Below are positions 29,364-39,890 of a DNA stretch of 64,000 bases, one piece after another (position 1 is the stretch's first letter; every line of letters starts with the position of its first letter). The DNA is from Closterium sp. NIES-65 (Eukaryota > Streptophyta > Zygnematophyceae > Desmidiales > Closteriaceae). The notes beneath the pieces are model-generated. The model ran no database searches. It had not been told where the DNA came from and saw only the letters and a program-made list of their open reading frames with translations. The DNA is taken from positions 3,409,001-3,473,000 of the forward strand of contig CANXME010000532.1 of the NCBI GenBank assembly GCA_948144175.1, given 5' to 3'. Position numbers and translations under genes: made by a program.

Positions 29364-29507
29364 GGGGGGTATCAGAGGTCCACTAGTGATCCCCGATTGA
29401 TCCTAGGGAAGGGATACAAGCATGTTGGCCTGGGGGGTTATGGGCGCACTGACCCGCTACTTAACAAGCCCTTTTATCCCAATGGTCTAGTGGTTGGGAT
29501 TCTGACA

Positions 29508-30170
29508 GTTTATTAGCTCGCCTTTCGGACCAGATAACAGGAGACTTGCGAACAAGTTTGGTTGAGGATAACACACTAATTGGTGAGAATGGTATCGTCC
29601 AATGTCGGGAACCGTCGCAACGCGATCGAGTGTTACGAGGTTTCGACCGTATTACTCTTGGTTGGAAGGAAGAAATATGAGACGCGGGTTATAACACCAG
29701 GGCGGTTTCTGTGTTCAGGGTTGATCTCTTCTGAAAAACAAGTCAAGGTTCCCTAGATTTTTTTTTTTTTGATTTTTTTTTTTCCACTGCCTTACGAGAC
29801 ATCAACCCTTAACACCAGGACGGTTCCCATGCCTCCCGAACAATGTCCAGGTTCCCTAGGAGTTGATTTTTTTTTTTTTTTTTTTCAGGCTTCCCTACTA
29901 GGCCGATTTTGCGTGTTGCGTGTGTTGCGTGTGCTGCTTGTGTTGCGCGGGTTGCATCCCCTAACAGAACAGTGTTTTTAGTGGCGGAGGTGTGCGAACA
30001 GTGGCAGCAGAGGGAGAAACACGACAAGATAGCATGCACTTGAACAGTTCTTCTCAACTAAGTCGCATGCACCTGAAAATGGCCGCACTTTCTCCCCCCT
30101 TCAAGAAAACACAACAGAAAACTTCCCGCATGCTGTGCCGAAATGAAAACCAGAAAAAAAGGGGTGTTAA
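29508..30170. other. host DNA with poly-T tandem duplication
   Basis: No gene recognised. AACACCAGGRCGGTT occurs at about 29693 and 29811, and AGGTTCCCTAG followed by a long T run occurs at about 29748 and 29850, so a unit of roughly 110-120 bp is duplicated. T runs at 29759-29782 and 29868-29886 could be reverse-strand poly-A tails of retroposed sequence. A GTGTTGCGT-type microsatellite lies at 29910-29955. Confidence 0.5.
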
Positions 30171-30564
30171 TGTCAAACTTATAAGTTGCTCATTGTGTAG
30201 GCTGTAATGGGGTAGCCCATATGGGGTACAACCCAATTAGGGTTAGCACTTGTACCCATCCTGCTGTTAGTCATTTCATTCCTCGTTCATTCTTCTGACA
30301 TGGTATCAGAGCAGGTCCTAGCATAGGACCTTTTTTTTTTGGGCCCACCATTACTTAGTGACCGACTGCAGTTACCGCATTACCCCACGCCCGCCCTGCG
30401 CTGCGCCGTCAACGCGCGCCCTGCCCTACCCTGCCTTGCTTCACACTGCCCGTGTACGCCCGGCCCTGCGTCGCGCTGCCCCGCGCACGCCCTGCCCTGC
30501 CCCGCGTCGCGCTGTCTCGCGCACGCCCTGCCCTGTAGTGCGTCGCGCTGCCTCGCGCACGCCC
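30171..30564 (+). mobile_element. copia element X, 5' LTR and leader
   Basis: 5' LTR of 130 bp (30171-30300; starts TGTCAAACTTATAAG, ends TTCTTCTGACA), PBS TGGTATCAGAGC (30301-30312), then a leader of roughly 35-bp repeats around GTCGCGCTGCCTCGCGCACG. E4 interrupts the leader at 30564; the same repeat continues at 37994. Bases before the LTR are GTTAA; no matching duplication was found because the 3' end is missing. Confidence 0.85.
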
Positions 30565-30689
30565 TGTCAGATTCATATGATATAGCTGTTGTAGGCTAAA
30601 GTGGGGTAGCACATATGGGGTACGACTTTCTAGGGTTTGTACTTGTACCCAACTTTCCCTTAGTCAATTCATTCTCGTTCGTTTTCTCA
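30565..30689 (+). repeat. 5' LTR of E4 (125 bp)
   Basis: Starts TGTCAGATTCATATGATATAG and ends CGTTTTCTCA. Same LTR family as E5. Confidence 0.93.
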
Positions 30690-30749
30690 TGGTATCGAGC
30701 AGGTTCCCCTGTGGGAACTGTTCCTAGGGCCCACCACCTTTTTTCCTGC

Positions 30750-31730
30750 CCGGAGCGCGCTCTACTCTGCCCGAGTCGCGCTCCCCTCTTTCGACCCTAT
30801 CGCGCCGCCTTAGCGGCCCCGTCGCGTCGAGCTTGCGGCCCCGTCGCGTCGCCCTCGCGGCCCCGTCACGTCGTGCCGCCCTAGCGGCCGCGTCGCGCCG
30901 CCCTCGCGGCCTGCTCGCGCCGCCCTCGCGGCCCTTTCGTGCCGCCCTCGCGGCCTCTTCAAGCCGCCCTCGCGACCCCCCTCCTAGCCGTCCTAGCGGC
31001 CCCGTCGCTTACCCCTGCGGCCCCGGCGCTGCTCTTCCCGGCCCCGGCGCCGCCTCTGCTGGCCCCGTCGCCTACCCAGCTGGCCCCGTCGCCTACCCTG
31101 CGGCCCCGTCGCCTACCCTGCTGGCCCCGGCGCCTACCCTGCGGCCCCGGTGCCTACTCTGCGGCCCCGTCGCCGACAATGCTGGCCCCGACGCCTACCC
31201 TGCAGCCCCGGCGCCTACCCTGCGGCCCCGTCGCCTACCCCTTGCGGCCCCCGGCGCCGCCCTTCCCGGCCCCGGCGCCGCCCTTCCCGGCCCCGGCGCC
31301 GCCTCTGCTGGCCCCGTCGCCTACCCCTGCGGCCCCGGCACCGCCCTTCCCGGCCCCGGCGCCGCCCTTCCCGGCCCCGGCGCCGCCTCTGCTGGCCCCA
31401 TCGCCTACCCTGCGGCCCCGGCGCTACCCTTTCCGGCCCCGGCGCTGCCTCTACGGGCCCCGCCACCGTCCCCACGCGGCCCCGCCGTCACCACCGAGCC
31501 GCCGGCGCCGCCGACCTACTGCCGAGCCGCCCGAGCCACCTGAGCCGCCCGAGCCGCCGCGCCACCTGAGCCGCCCGAGCCGCCGGGTCGCCGAGCTGCC
31601 GAGCCGCCGTACCGCCGAGCCGCCGAGCCGCCACAGCCGCCGAGTCGCCGAGCCGAAGTTGCTGCCGAGCCGCCGAGCCGCCCGAGCCGCCGAGCCGCCG
31701 AACCGCCGAGCCGCCCGAGCCGCCCTGTCC
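30750..31730 (+). repeat. GC-rich leader minisatellites of E4
   Basis: Tandem GCGGCCCCGTCGCCTACCCT and GGCCCCGGCGCCGCCCTTCC units, then GAGCCGCCGAGCCGCC units to about 31730. The matching E5 leader (42360-43230) has the same units in different number. Long Pro/Ala/Arg frames here are repeat artefacts. Confidence 0.85.
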
Positions 31731-31799
31731 GGTAAGAGCAGCGCCTCTGTCACTGCACTGCCCTTACCCTACTGTTCGCGCTGCTAGTCTATTGCTGTC

Positions 31800-34700
31800 A
31801 TGGCTACCCCTAGTGTCCTCGCTTTTGACGCTGAGGGTCGGGCCATTGACTTCGACGTCTGGGTAGATGACCTACAGCTTTTCCTACAGTGCGATAGGGC
31901 AGACGGTCTCTCCCTCTTTGACCTCACTTCTGGTGCCTCTCCTGCCCCTGCTGCTGATGCTGACGCCACTGTTCGCTCACAGTGGGCCACATGCGATGCT
32001 GCTGCACGTCTTGCTGTGCGTCGCCACCTGCCTACCTCTGAACGTGCGCACTTTAGCTAGTACAAGAGTGCTCAGACCTTGTACGACGCTGTAGTTGCAC
32101 GCTACTCCTCCCCTGCCACTACTGCACTGAGCCGCCTCATGCTACCGTACCTCTTCCCTGACCTTGCTTCCTTTCCCACTCTCATTGACCTCATTACGCA
32201 CCTCCGCACTAGTGACACTCGCTACCGCGCTGCGCTTCCTGCTGAGTTCTGCGCCAAGAACCCCCCCCCCCATGTACATCACCCTCTACTACATAGTCAC
32301 CTGGCTCCCTGACTCTCTACGCGTAGTCAGAGACCACTTCCTCTCAGTTTGCCCCACCACCCTCACCGTTGACCTCTTCGAGAAGTCCCTCCTAGCGGCA
32401 GAGAAGAGCATATTCGCAATAGGAGCCTCTCGTGGTGACCCTCGCACCCCCGTCTTTGAGGGGTGTTCCCCCTCCCCCCTTTTGCCCTCTGTTGCCTCTG
32501 GTGCTGCGGCCGACCTCGTTGGTCTCGAGTCGGTCGGCGCTGCGTCTGCCCCGAGCGGGAGACGCCGCACCGGCAAGGGCAAGGGGGGCAAGGGCGCTGG
32601 AGGGGGTGGCGGGGGTGGCGGAGGTGGCGGTGGCGGTAGTGGAGGGGGTGGGGGTTGTGGTGGGAGTGGTGGCGGGGGTGGAGGTGTCGATGGCGGCAGT
32701 GGAGGCGGAGGCGGAGGCGGCGGTGGCGGTGGGGGCGGAGGTAGCGGGGGTGGCGGCGGAGGAGGAGGCGGCGGCGGAGGAGGCGCAGCTGGACGGGGTG
32801 GCGCTGCGAAGAGAGTCGGCTCCGGTGGTGGTCAGAGCCAGCAGCAGCAGCGCACTCGTGACATCCCCCCCCCTCAGCAGCTCCGTGAGTGGTACGCTGC
32901 ACGCCAGCGGGGTGGGGGTACTGGTCCGTGCACCTACGTCCTACGCACCGCCGACCGCGCGGGTGAGCAGTGCGGGGGTGCGCACTCCACCCAGCGCTGC
33001 TTTGGCCGCCTCACGGACGCTTGGCGTCACCAGTTCCCTGAGGCCACTGAGATCCCTCGCTGGGGCGAGCTGTCTAGGGCGGGAGTAGCTATCTTTGACC
33101 TTCACTTTGATGCTATTCTTGCTGCCATGTATGCCATGAATATTAGTGATGAGGGTGACTGTTACTGGTGTTTCCTGCCTGACCCGGGTATTGAGACTGC
33201 TGCTCTAGGTACTGGTGAGGCTGCTGCTCTAGGTGCTAGCGAGGCTGTTGCTCTAGGTGCCAGAGCGTCTGCTTCCTCAGGTGCTGGTGAGTCTGCTCTC
33301 TCAGGTACCGCGTCGGCTTCGGCCTCCCACACCTTCACCCTTGACTCGGGGGCTTCTCGCTCCTTCTTTCGAGACCGCACCACACTCACGCCGCTTGGTC
33401 GGCCAGTAGCAGTCTCTCTGGCAGACCCCTCTGGGGGTCCTGTCCTTGCTCACTTCTCCACTGTCCTCCCGTGTCCGGCGGCCCCCTCTGGCACCCTGTC
33501 TGGTCTTTACCTCCCCTCGTTCTCTACGAACTTGGTGAGTGGTGCTGACCTACAGGATGCGGGGGTTCACCAGTTCACTCCTGGGAGTCAGCGGGTGACC
33601 CACTTCACGGACGCTCGGACAGGCCGACACCTGGCCACGTTTACACGTCGGCCGGGGTCGAGCCTGTACACACTGACCACTGAGTCTCCTCCTGTCCCTG
33701 CGTCTGGTCAGGTAGCTGCGTCGAGTTAGGTGTTTGCTGCAGCGTCCAAGTCTGGTCCTGATTCTGCCCCCTGCTCGTGTCGCCTCCTGTCTCACGAGAC
33801 TCTCCTCTGGCACCACCGCCTTGGTCACCCCTCCTTGCTTCGTCTCCGAGGCATGGCCTCCCGTGTCCTTGTCTCTGGTCTTCCCCGGTCCCTCCCTCCT
33901 CTTCCCCCGGGGCCTGCCCCTGCCTGCGTCCCCTGCGTCAAGGGGCGCCAGCGTGCTGCCCCTCACTCCTCCCAGTTTTCTTCGACAGAGGCCCCGCTGC
34001 AGACGCTTCACATGGACGTGTGGGGCCCAGCCCGCGTCCGTGGACAGGGTCACGAGCACTACTTCCTGCTGGTGGTTGACGACTACTCGCGTTACACCAC
34101 AGTCTTCCCCTAGCGTAGCAAGGGTGATGTCACTGAGGTGTTGATCGACTGGATCCGCGCAGCTCGTCTCCAGCTCAGGCAGAGCTTCGGCTCGGACCTT
34201 CCTGTTCTGCGTCTGCACTCTGACAGAGGCGGAGAGTTGACCTCTGGCCTTCTGCGAGCCTACTGTCATGCACGAGGCATCCGCCAGACCTTCACGCTTC
34301 CGGACTCTCCGCAGCAAAATGGGATTGCTGAGTGCCGCATTGGCATGGTCATGGAAGTCGCCCGTACGTCCATGTTGCATGCGGCTGCCCCCCATTTTTT
34401 GTGGCCGTTTGCGGTTCGGTACGCGGCGCATCAGATCAACCTTCAGCCCCGGGTCTCCATGCCGGAGACCTCCCCAGCTTTGCTGTGGACCGGGAAGGTT
34501 GGCGATGCGTCTGCGTTCCGTGTCTGGGGATCTCGGGCGTTTGTCCGCGACTTGTCTGCGGCCAAACTGTCCCCTCGTGCCACTCGCTGCGTCTTCCTTG
34601 GCTTCCCCCCTGACGTGCCTGGGTGGCAGTTCTACCACCCCACCTCTCGCCGTGTTCTGTCCTCCCAGGACGTCACGTTTGACGAGTCGGTCCCCTACTA

Positions 34701-37700
34701 CCGCCTCTTCCCCTACCGCACTCAGTCCCTCCCCCCGCCACCGCTCTTCCTTGTGCCAGGTCCCCCCCCGGTAGACCCCCTCCCCCCTCAGGGTCCTGTC
34801 CCTTCAGGTGTGTCCGAGGTAGACGCAGTCGAGCCTGTCGAGGTTGCTGGTGACTCTGGTGCTGCGGAGGGTGCTGAGCCTTGGGGTGCTGACTCTGGGG
34901 GTGCTGAGCGTGTGGGTGCTGCGCCTGGGGGTGCTGAGCCTGAGGGTGCTACTACTGGGGGTGCTGAGCCTGGGGGTGCTGAGCCTGGGGGTGCTACGCC
35001 TGGGGGTGCTGAGCCTGGGGGAGCTACGACTGGGGGTGCTGAGCCTGGGGGTGCTATGCCTGGAGGTGCTGAGCCTGGGGGTGCTACGACTGGGGGTGCT
35101 GAGCCTGGGGGTGCTACGCCTGAAGGTGCTGAGCCTGGGGGTGCGGAGCCTGAGGGAGCTGGGCCTGCTCGTGTCGCGTCTGGCGGTACTGTGCCTGGAG
35201 GTTCTCCGGGTGCTTCGTCTCGGCGAGAGCCACTCTCTCCACAGGAGCTGCGCGAGTGGTTTGCCCGGCGCTGGAGCCGTGCTGCTGGAGCTGGAGGTTC
35301 TTCGGCTACTGAGGGTGCTGGTGTCGCGGGTACGACTGGAGCTGGAGCTCCTGAGGGTGTTGGCGCTGAGGCTACTGCTGTCGGTCCTAGAGGGGGTCCT
35401 GCTGGGGGTGCTACTGGTGCTGCTGGAGGTCCTGGAGCTTCTCGAGCTGCTTGGGGTGCTGGAGCTAGAGGTGCTACTGGCGGTGGTGCTACCACTGGAG
35501 GTACTGGTGCTGTCCTTGCTGTGTCTGGAGTCACCGCGCGGCCTCGGCCGTACTTCGTTCCGCTCCTTGAGCAGGTTCTTGGTCTTCCGCCTTCTACTGG
35601 TCCTCCTCCTCCCTTAGAGTGTCCACAGCCTGTCCCGTCACGATTACAGTTACTGCCGGCCTCCTCACTGCCTGCTCCTTCTCCTTACACTGGTCCTACT
35701 GGAGGTCTTGTTGAGCGTCGTGAGCCTGCGTCTCGCCCTGCGTCGCCTGTCCGTCCTGCTCGCACTAGTGGTCGTGGTTCGCGTCAGCGTCCTCCTCCTG
35801 TCCCTGGCACGCACCGGATGTCTCTGCGTCTGTCCACTGCTCCTCTGCGTGCCCCTTTGCCTTCTCCTCCTGAGTCCTCTCTTCCTGCTCTTGCCGACTT
35901 GGAGTCGGACTCTCTTCGTGCTGCCAGTCCTACTGTCACGCGTCTCCTTGCTACTGTTGTCACTGACCCTTCCTTTGAGTCCACTGCTGCGTCTGCCCTA
36001 GTTGCTGAGCTCGTCGACTTTGCTGCTCGCTGTCGTCTAGACTACGCTGCTAGTCTTGTCGCTGAGTCTGAGTCTGTCTGTCCTCCGTCCGTCGCGGGTG
36101 AGTGTGCCCTTGGCACGGACGTCCTTGAGGACAGGCAGGAGGAGTTCCAGTGTTTGGCTACTGCTTCACCTCATCTCGTGTCCGTACTGCTTACCCCTGA
36201 GGGAGACCCTGATGCACTTGACATCCCGACTCCGCGCTCTTACGCGGAGGCGATAGAGGGTCCCTACTCCTCTTAGTGGCTGGCAGCTATGGACGCAGAG
36301 ATGGCTTCCTGGAAGTCCACAGGCACCTACGTTGACGAGGTTCCCCCGCCTGGGGCGAACATCGTCAGTGGCATGTGGATTTTTAGGGTGAAGCGGCCGC
36401 CGGGTTCTTCCCCTGTCTTCAAGGCGCGTTACGTGGCTCGTGGCTTCAGTCAGCGGCAGGGAGTTGACTACTTTCAGACCTTCTCTCCCACCCCGAAGAT
36501 GACCACTCTTCGGGTACTGCTGCACATAGCTGCTCACCGTGACTACGAGCTGCACTCTCTTGACTTCAGCACTGCTTTCTTGCAAGGCAGCCTGCACGAG
36601 GAGATCTAGCTGCGTCGCCCACCTGGCTTCACTGGGTCTTTACCTTCTGGCACCCAGTGGAGCCTCCGGCGGCCAGTCTTCGGTCTCCGCCAGGCACCGC
36701 GTGAGTGGCACGACACACTGAGGACTACCCTTGCGGCACTTGGGTTTGCTCCTTCTACTGCCGACCCGTCGCTGTTTCTGCGCACCGACACTTCTTTGCC
36801 GCCGTTCTACATCCTCGTGTACGTCGAAGACTTGGTCTTTGCCACAGCTGACACTGCTGGACTCGCCCACGTGAAGTCCGAGCTGCAGAAGAGACACACG
36901 TGCACAGACCTGGGTGAACTGCGCAGCTACCTTGGCCTGCAGATCACCCGGGACAGAGCACGCCGCACCATTACCCTGACTCAGTCACACATGGTGCAGC
37001 AGGTCCTTCAGCGCTTCGGCTTCACGTACTCCTCGCCTCAGGCCACTCCTCTGCCTACTCGCCACTCGCTCTCAGCTCTGCCTTCGGATGAGTCCGTAGA
37101 GCCGAGTGGCCCGTACCCAGAGCTTGTTGGCTGCTTCATGTACCTGATGACCTGCACACGACCTGAACCTGCACACCCTCTTAGCATCTTGGCACGCTAT
37201 GTTGCTCCTGGGAGACACAGACCAGAGCACATGGTTGCAGCGAAGAGGGTGTTGCGCTACTTGTGTAGTACGTCGGGCATGGGGCTTGTGCTTGGAGGGC
37301 AGAGTCTAGTGGTCCTCACTGGGCACACAGACGCTTCTTGGGCTTACGACCAGGCTACGCAGCGGTCGTCACAGGGTTACACCTTCAGCCTTGGCTCCGG
37401 CTCTGTTTCGTGGCGGGCTACCCGCTCGTCTTCTGTTCTTGGCTCCAGTTGTGAGGCTGAGATCTACGCGGGAGCCATAGGTGCACAGGAGCTTCGCTGG
37501 CTCACCTACCTGCTGACTGACCTCGGAGAGCCGCCTCGTTCTCCTCCAGTGCTGTACGTAGACAACAAGGCCATGCTGGCCTTGTGTCGGGAGCAGAGAC
37601 TGGAGCACAGACAAAGCACATTGCTCTTCGCTACTTCCTTGCTCGTGAGCTACAGCAGCGTGGTCAGCTGCGCCTTGCGTACGTGGCCTCTGAGGCCAAC

Positions 37701-37729
37701 ACTGCTGATATCTTCACCAAGGCGCTTGC
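31800..37729 (+). pseudogene. E4 Gag-Pol, broken
   Basis: Starts MATPSVLAFDAEGRAIDFDV at 31800. Lesions seen: TAG at 32058-32060 after RAHFS; frame change in the C run at about 32262-32272; TAG near 33727 before the GAG-pre-integrase; TAG near 34112 in the integrase; TAG at 36274; TAG at 36607 in the RT fingers; a small deletion near 37610 in RNase H. The frames 32164-33729, 34138-36276 and 36796-37755 retain the Gly linker, C-X13-C module, [21 protein letters not shown], the repeat linker and RT thumb. The active site reads YVED for YVDD. Not autonomous. Confidence 0.92.
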
Positions 37730-37829
37730 TGTCAGAATGTTATCTTATGCTCTAGCCTGTAGTGGGGTGCTCTATAGCGAGTACAACCCTTCTAGGGTTT
37801 GCTATTTGTATCCTCATTCTTGCTAGTGC
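37730..37829 (+). repeat. foreign LTR fragment inside E4
   Basis: TGTCAGAATGTTATC, a GTAGTGGGGTGC core, then GAGTACAACCC and TAGGGTTTGC: the first about 100 bp of a copia LTR unlike E4's own LTRs. It replaces the end of RNase H and part of the 3' UTR found in E5 (48616-48850); E4 sequence resumes at GTGACCCCTTGTTC. The polypurine tract and true 3' LTR follow normally. Confidence 0.75.
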
Positions 37830-37868
37830 TGTGACCCCTTGTTCTCCCCCACTTTGCCTATGGGGGTG

Positions 37869-37993
37869 TGTCAGATTCATATGACATAGCTGTTGTAGGC
37901 TATAGTGGGGTGGCACATATGGGATACGACTTTCTAGGGTTTGTACTTGTACCCAACTTTCCCTTAGTCAATTCATTCTCGTTCGTTTTCTCA
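37869..37993 (+). repeat. 3' LTR of E4 (125 bp)
   Basis: Same length as the 5' LTR; a few substitutions. Followed by TSD CGCCC and by the X leader. Confidence 0.93.
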
Positions 37994-37998
37994 CGCCC

Positions 37999-38960
37999 TG
38001 CCCTGCCCCGCATCGCGCTGCCCCGCGCACGCCCTACCCTGCCCCGCGTCGGGCTGCATTGCGCACACCCGGCCCTGCCCCGCGTCCCGCTGCAGCGCGC
38101 ACGCCCTGCTCTGCCCCGCGTCGCGCTGCCTCGCGCACGCCCTGCCCTGCCCCGCGCCCTGTTGCCTTGCGCGTCGTGCCCTGCTGCAGCCCGCGCGTCG
38201 CGCTCTGCTGCCCCGCGCTTCGCGCTCTACTGTAGCCCGCGCGTAGCGCCCTGCTGCCCTGCGCGTCGCGAACTACTGCCTGCCCGTTAGGCCCGCCGCG
38301 GGTCCTCCCTTCGCGCCGCCATTCCTGCCCGTTACACTCGCTCCCGCGCCCGCCCGTTAGGCCCGCCGCGGGCCCTCCCTCTGCGCCACCGCGCCTACCC
38401 GTTAGGCCCGTCACGGGCCCGCCCGTTCGCCCCTCCCGCACCTATCCGCTACGCCCGCCTCTTGCGCCCGCCGTGCCTGCGTTTTGCGCCCGCCGCGGGC
38501 CTGCACTCGCTGCCTAGCGCCGCCCTGCCCGTGCGCGCTGCTGCCCGCGCCAGCCCCCTGCCCTGCCAACGCACCAGTGCCCTGCCCTGCGCGCGCTGGC
38601 GCCCTGCTCTGCCCTGCCCGAGCCGCCTCTGCAGCACCCTGTGCGCCCTGCTAAACCCTAAAATAAATAAATTAAATAAAAAAAAGCCCTTGGTGCTTCT
38701 GCTCTAGGAGCTACTGCCTGCTACTGGCCGTGCGCCGCTCTACTCTGGCCGCACGCCGCCCTGCTCTGGCCGCACGCCGCCCTGCTCTAGCCGCGCGCCG
38801 CCCTACTCTGGCCGCGCGCCGCCCTGCTCTGGCCGCGCTCAGCCCCGCTCTGGCCGCACGCCGCCCTGCTCTGGCCGCACGCCACCCTCCTCTAGCCGCG
38901 CGCCACCCTGCTCTAGCAGCGCGCAGCCTTGCTCTGGCCGCGCCCCGCCCTTCCCTGATC
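37999..38960 (+). repeat. element X leader repeats (continued)
   Basis: GCCCTGCCCYGCGTCGCGCTG-type repeats to about 38640, an AT-rich patch (AAATAAATAAATTAAAT, 38658-38680), then about ten 21-bp units of CTCTGGCCGCACGCCGCCCTG (38733-38955). No protein is supported. Confidence 0.8.
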
Positions 38961-38983
38961 GTGCACCGCCCCTACCTACCCTA

Positions 38984-39890
38984 GTGCCTCCTTGCTGCCC
39001 TTCCTTCCCTATGTGCTGCCCTGCTGGTCGCATGAGTTCTCTTCACGGCAGCGGTGGGAGTGGTGGGGACGGTGGTGGCAGCAATGGGAGTGGTGGCGGC
39101 CGTCGCAGCAGTCGCTATGGAACTGTTCGGTGGGGAGTTTCTGGCGTTGGCCAGATGCAGCTGCAGCGGCGTCCGCGTGAGACCCTTACACCCCACCAGC
39201 TTTGTGAGTGGTTTGCTCAGCGTTGGGCGTCTCAGCGTAGTGGCCGTAGTGGCAGTCGCCGTGCAGCTACTCAGTTGGGAGTTTCTGGAGGTGGCCCGAT
39301 GCTGCTGCAGCGGCGTCCACATGAGACCCTTATGCCCCAGCAGCTTCGTGAGTGGTTTGCTCAGCATTGGGCGTCTCAGAGACGTGCTGAGGGTGACTGC
39401 TACCTGTGTGTGCCGCCCGACCCAGGTATAGAGGCTGCTGCTCTAGGTGCTAGTGAATCTGCTCTCTCAGGTACTGGTGAGTATGCTCTCTCTAGTTCTA
39501 CATTTGCTGTGGCCCTGCACACCTTCACGCTTGACTGAGGTGCTTCCCGCTGATTCATTCTCGACAGTACCACAGTCACACTGCTCTCTGCACCTGTTGC
39601 TGTCTCTCTGGCTCACCCCTCCGGGGGCCCAGTCCTTGCACGTTCCTGCACTGTTCTGCCTTGTCCGGCGGGTCCATCTGGCTCATTGTCAGGTCTCCAC
39701 CTCCCCTCGTTCTCTACGAACTTGGTGAGCACCGCTGTACTTCAGGATCAGTGGGTTGACACCTTCACCCCTGGAGGACAGCGTGTGGCAATCTCTACGT
39801 GCTCCCGGTCTGGCAGGCACCTGGCCAGGTTCACCCGTCGGCCTGGGTCGAGTCTATACTCCTCCCTTACTGTGTCCACCGCCTGACTAG
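38984..39890 (+). pseudogene. element X LREW-repeat region and protease remnant
   Basis: Begins in a Gly/Ser-rich segment, then carries two copies of the LREW unit (RPRETLTPHQLCEWFAQRWA and RPHETLMPQQLREWFAQHWA), [18 protein letters not shown] and HTFTLD, with a TGA where Gly-Ala-Ser should follow. 39540-39890 keeps parts of the protease domain to RPGSSLYSSLT. The UBN2-like Gag domain and the C-X13-C module are absent, and the GAG-pre-integrase and integrase are deleted: the RT-side linker follows directly. Confidence 0.75.

Larger units (their letters stand above)
28781..29507 (+). mobile_element. TRIM-A, split by TRIM-B
   Basis: Non-coding miniature LTR element. LTRs of 138 bp at 28781-28918 and 29370-29507; PBS TGGTATCAGAGC at 28919-28930; internal region about 68 bp ending in a G-run polypurine tract. 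Flanks GTCTA (28776-28780) and GTTTA (29508-29512) are a TSD with one mismatch. Without TRIM-B it would be about 345 bp. The 3' LTR starts TATCAG rather than TGTCAG. Confidence 0.85.
30565..37993 (+). mobile_element. Ty1/copia element E4, complete, inserted in X
   Basis: 7,429-bp plus-strand element. LTRs of 125 bp at 30565-30689 and 37869-37993, PBS TGGTATCGAGCAGG (30690-30703), polypurine tract TGGGGGTG before the 3' LTR, TSD CGCCC (30560-30564, 37994-37998). LTRs are nearly identical. The polyprotein carries several stops and frameshifts and the 3' end is chimeric. Confidence 0.93.

Noticed and set aside
30833-31787. Pro/Ala/Arg-rich ORFs in the E4 and E5 leaders (also 42385-43233)
   Set aside because: They lie between PBS and the conserved Gag start, consist of tandem repeats, and change frame and length between E4 and E5.
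38000-38640. CRISPR-like array in the X leader
   Set aside because: Repeats are contiguous GC-rich minisatellites without unique spacers, in a eukaryotic retroelement.
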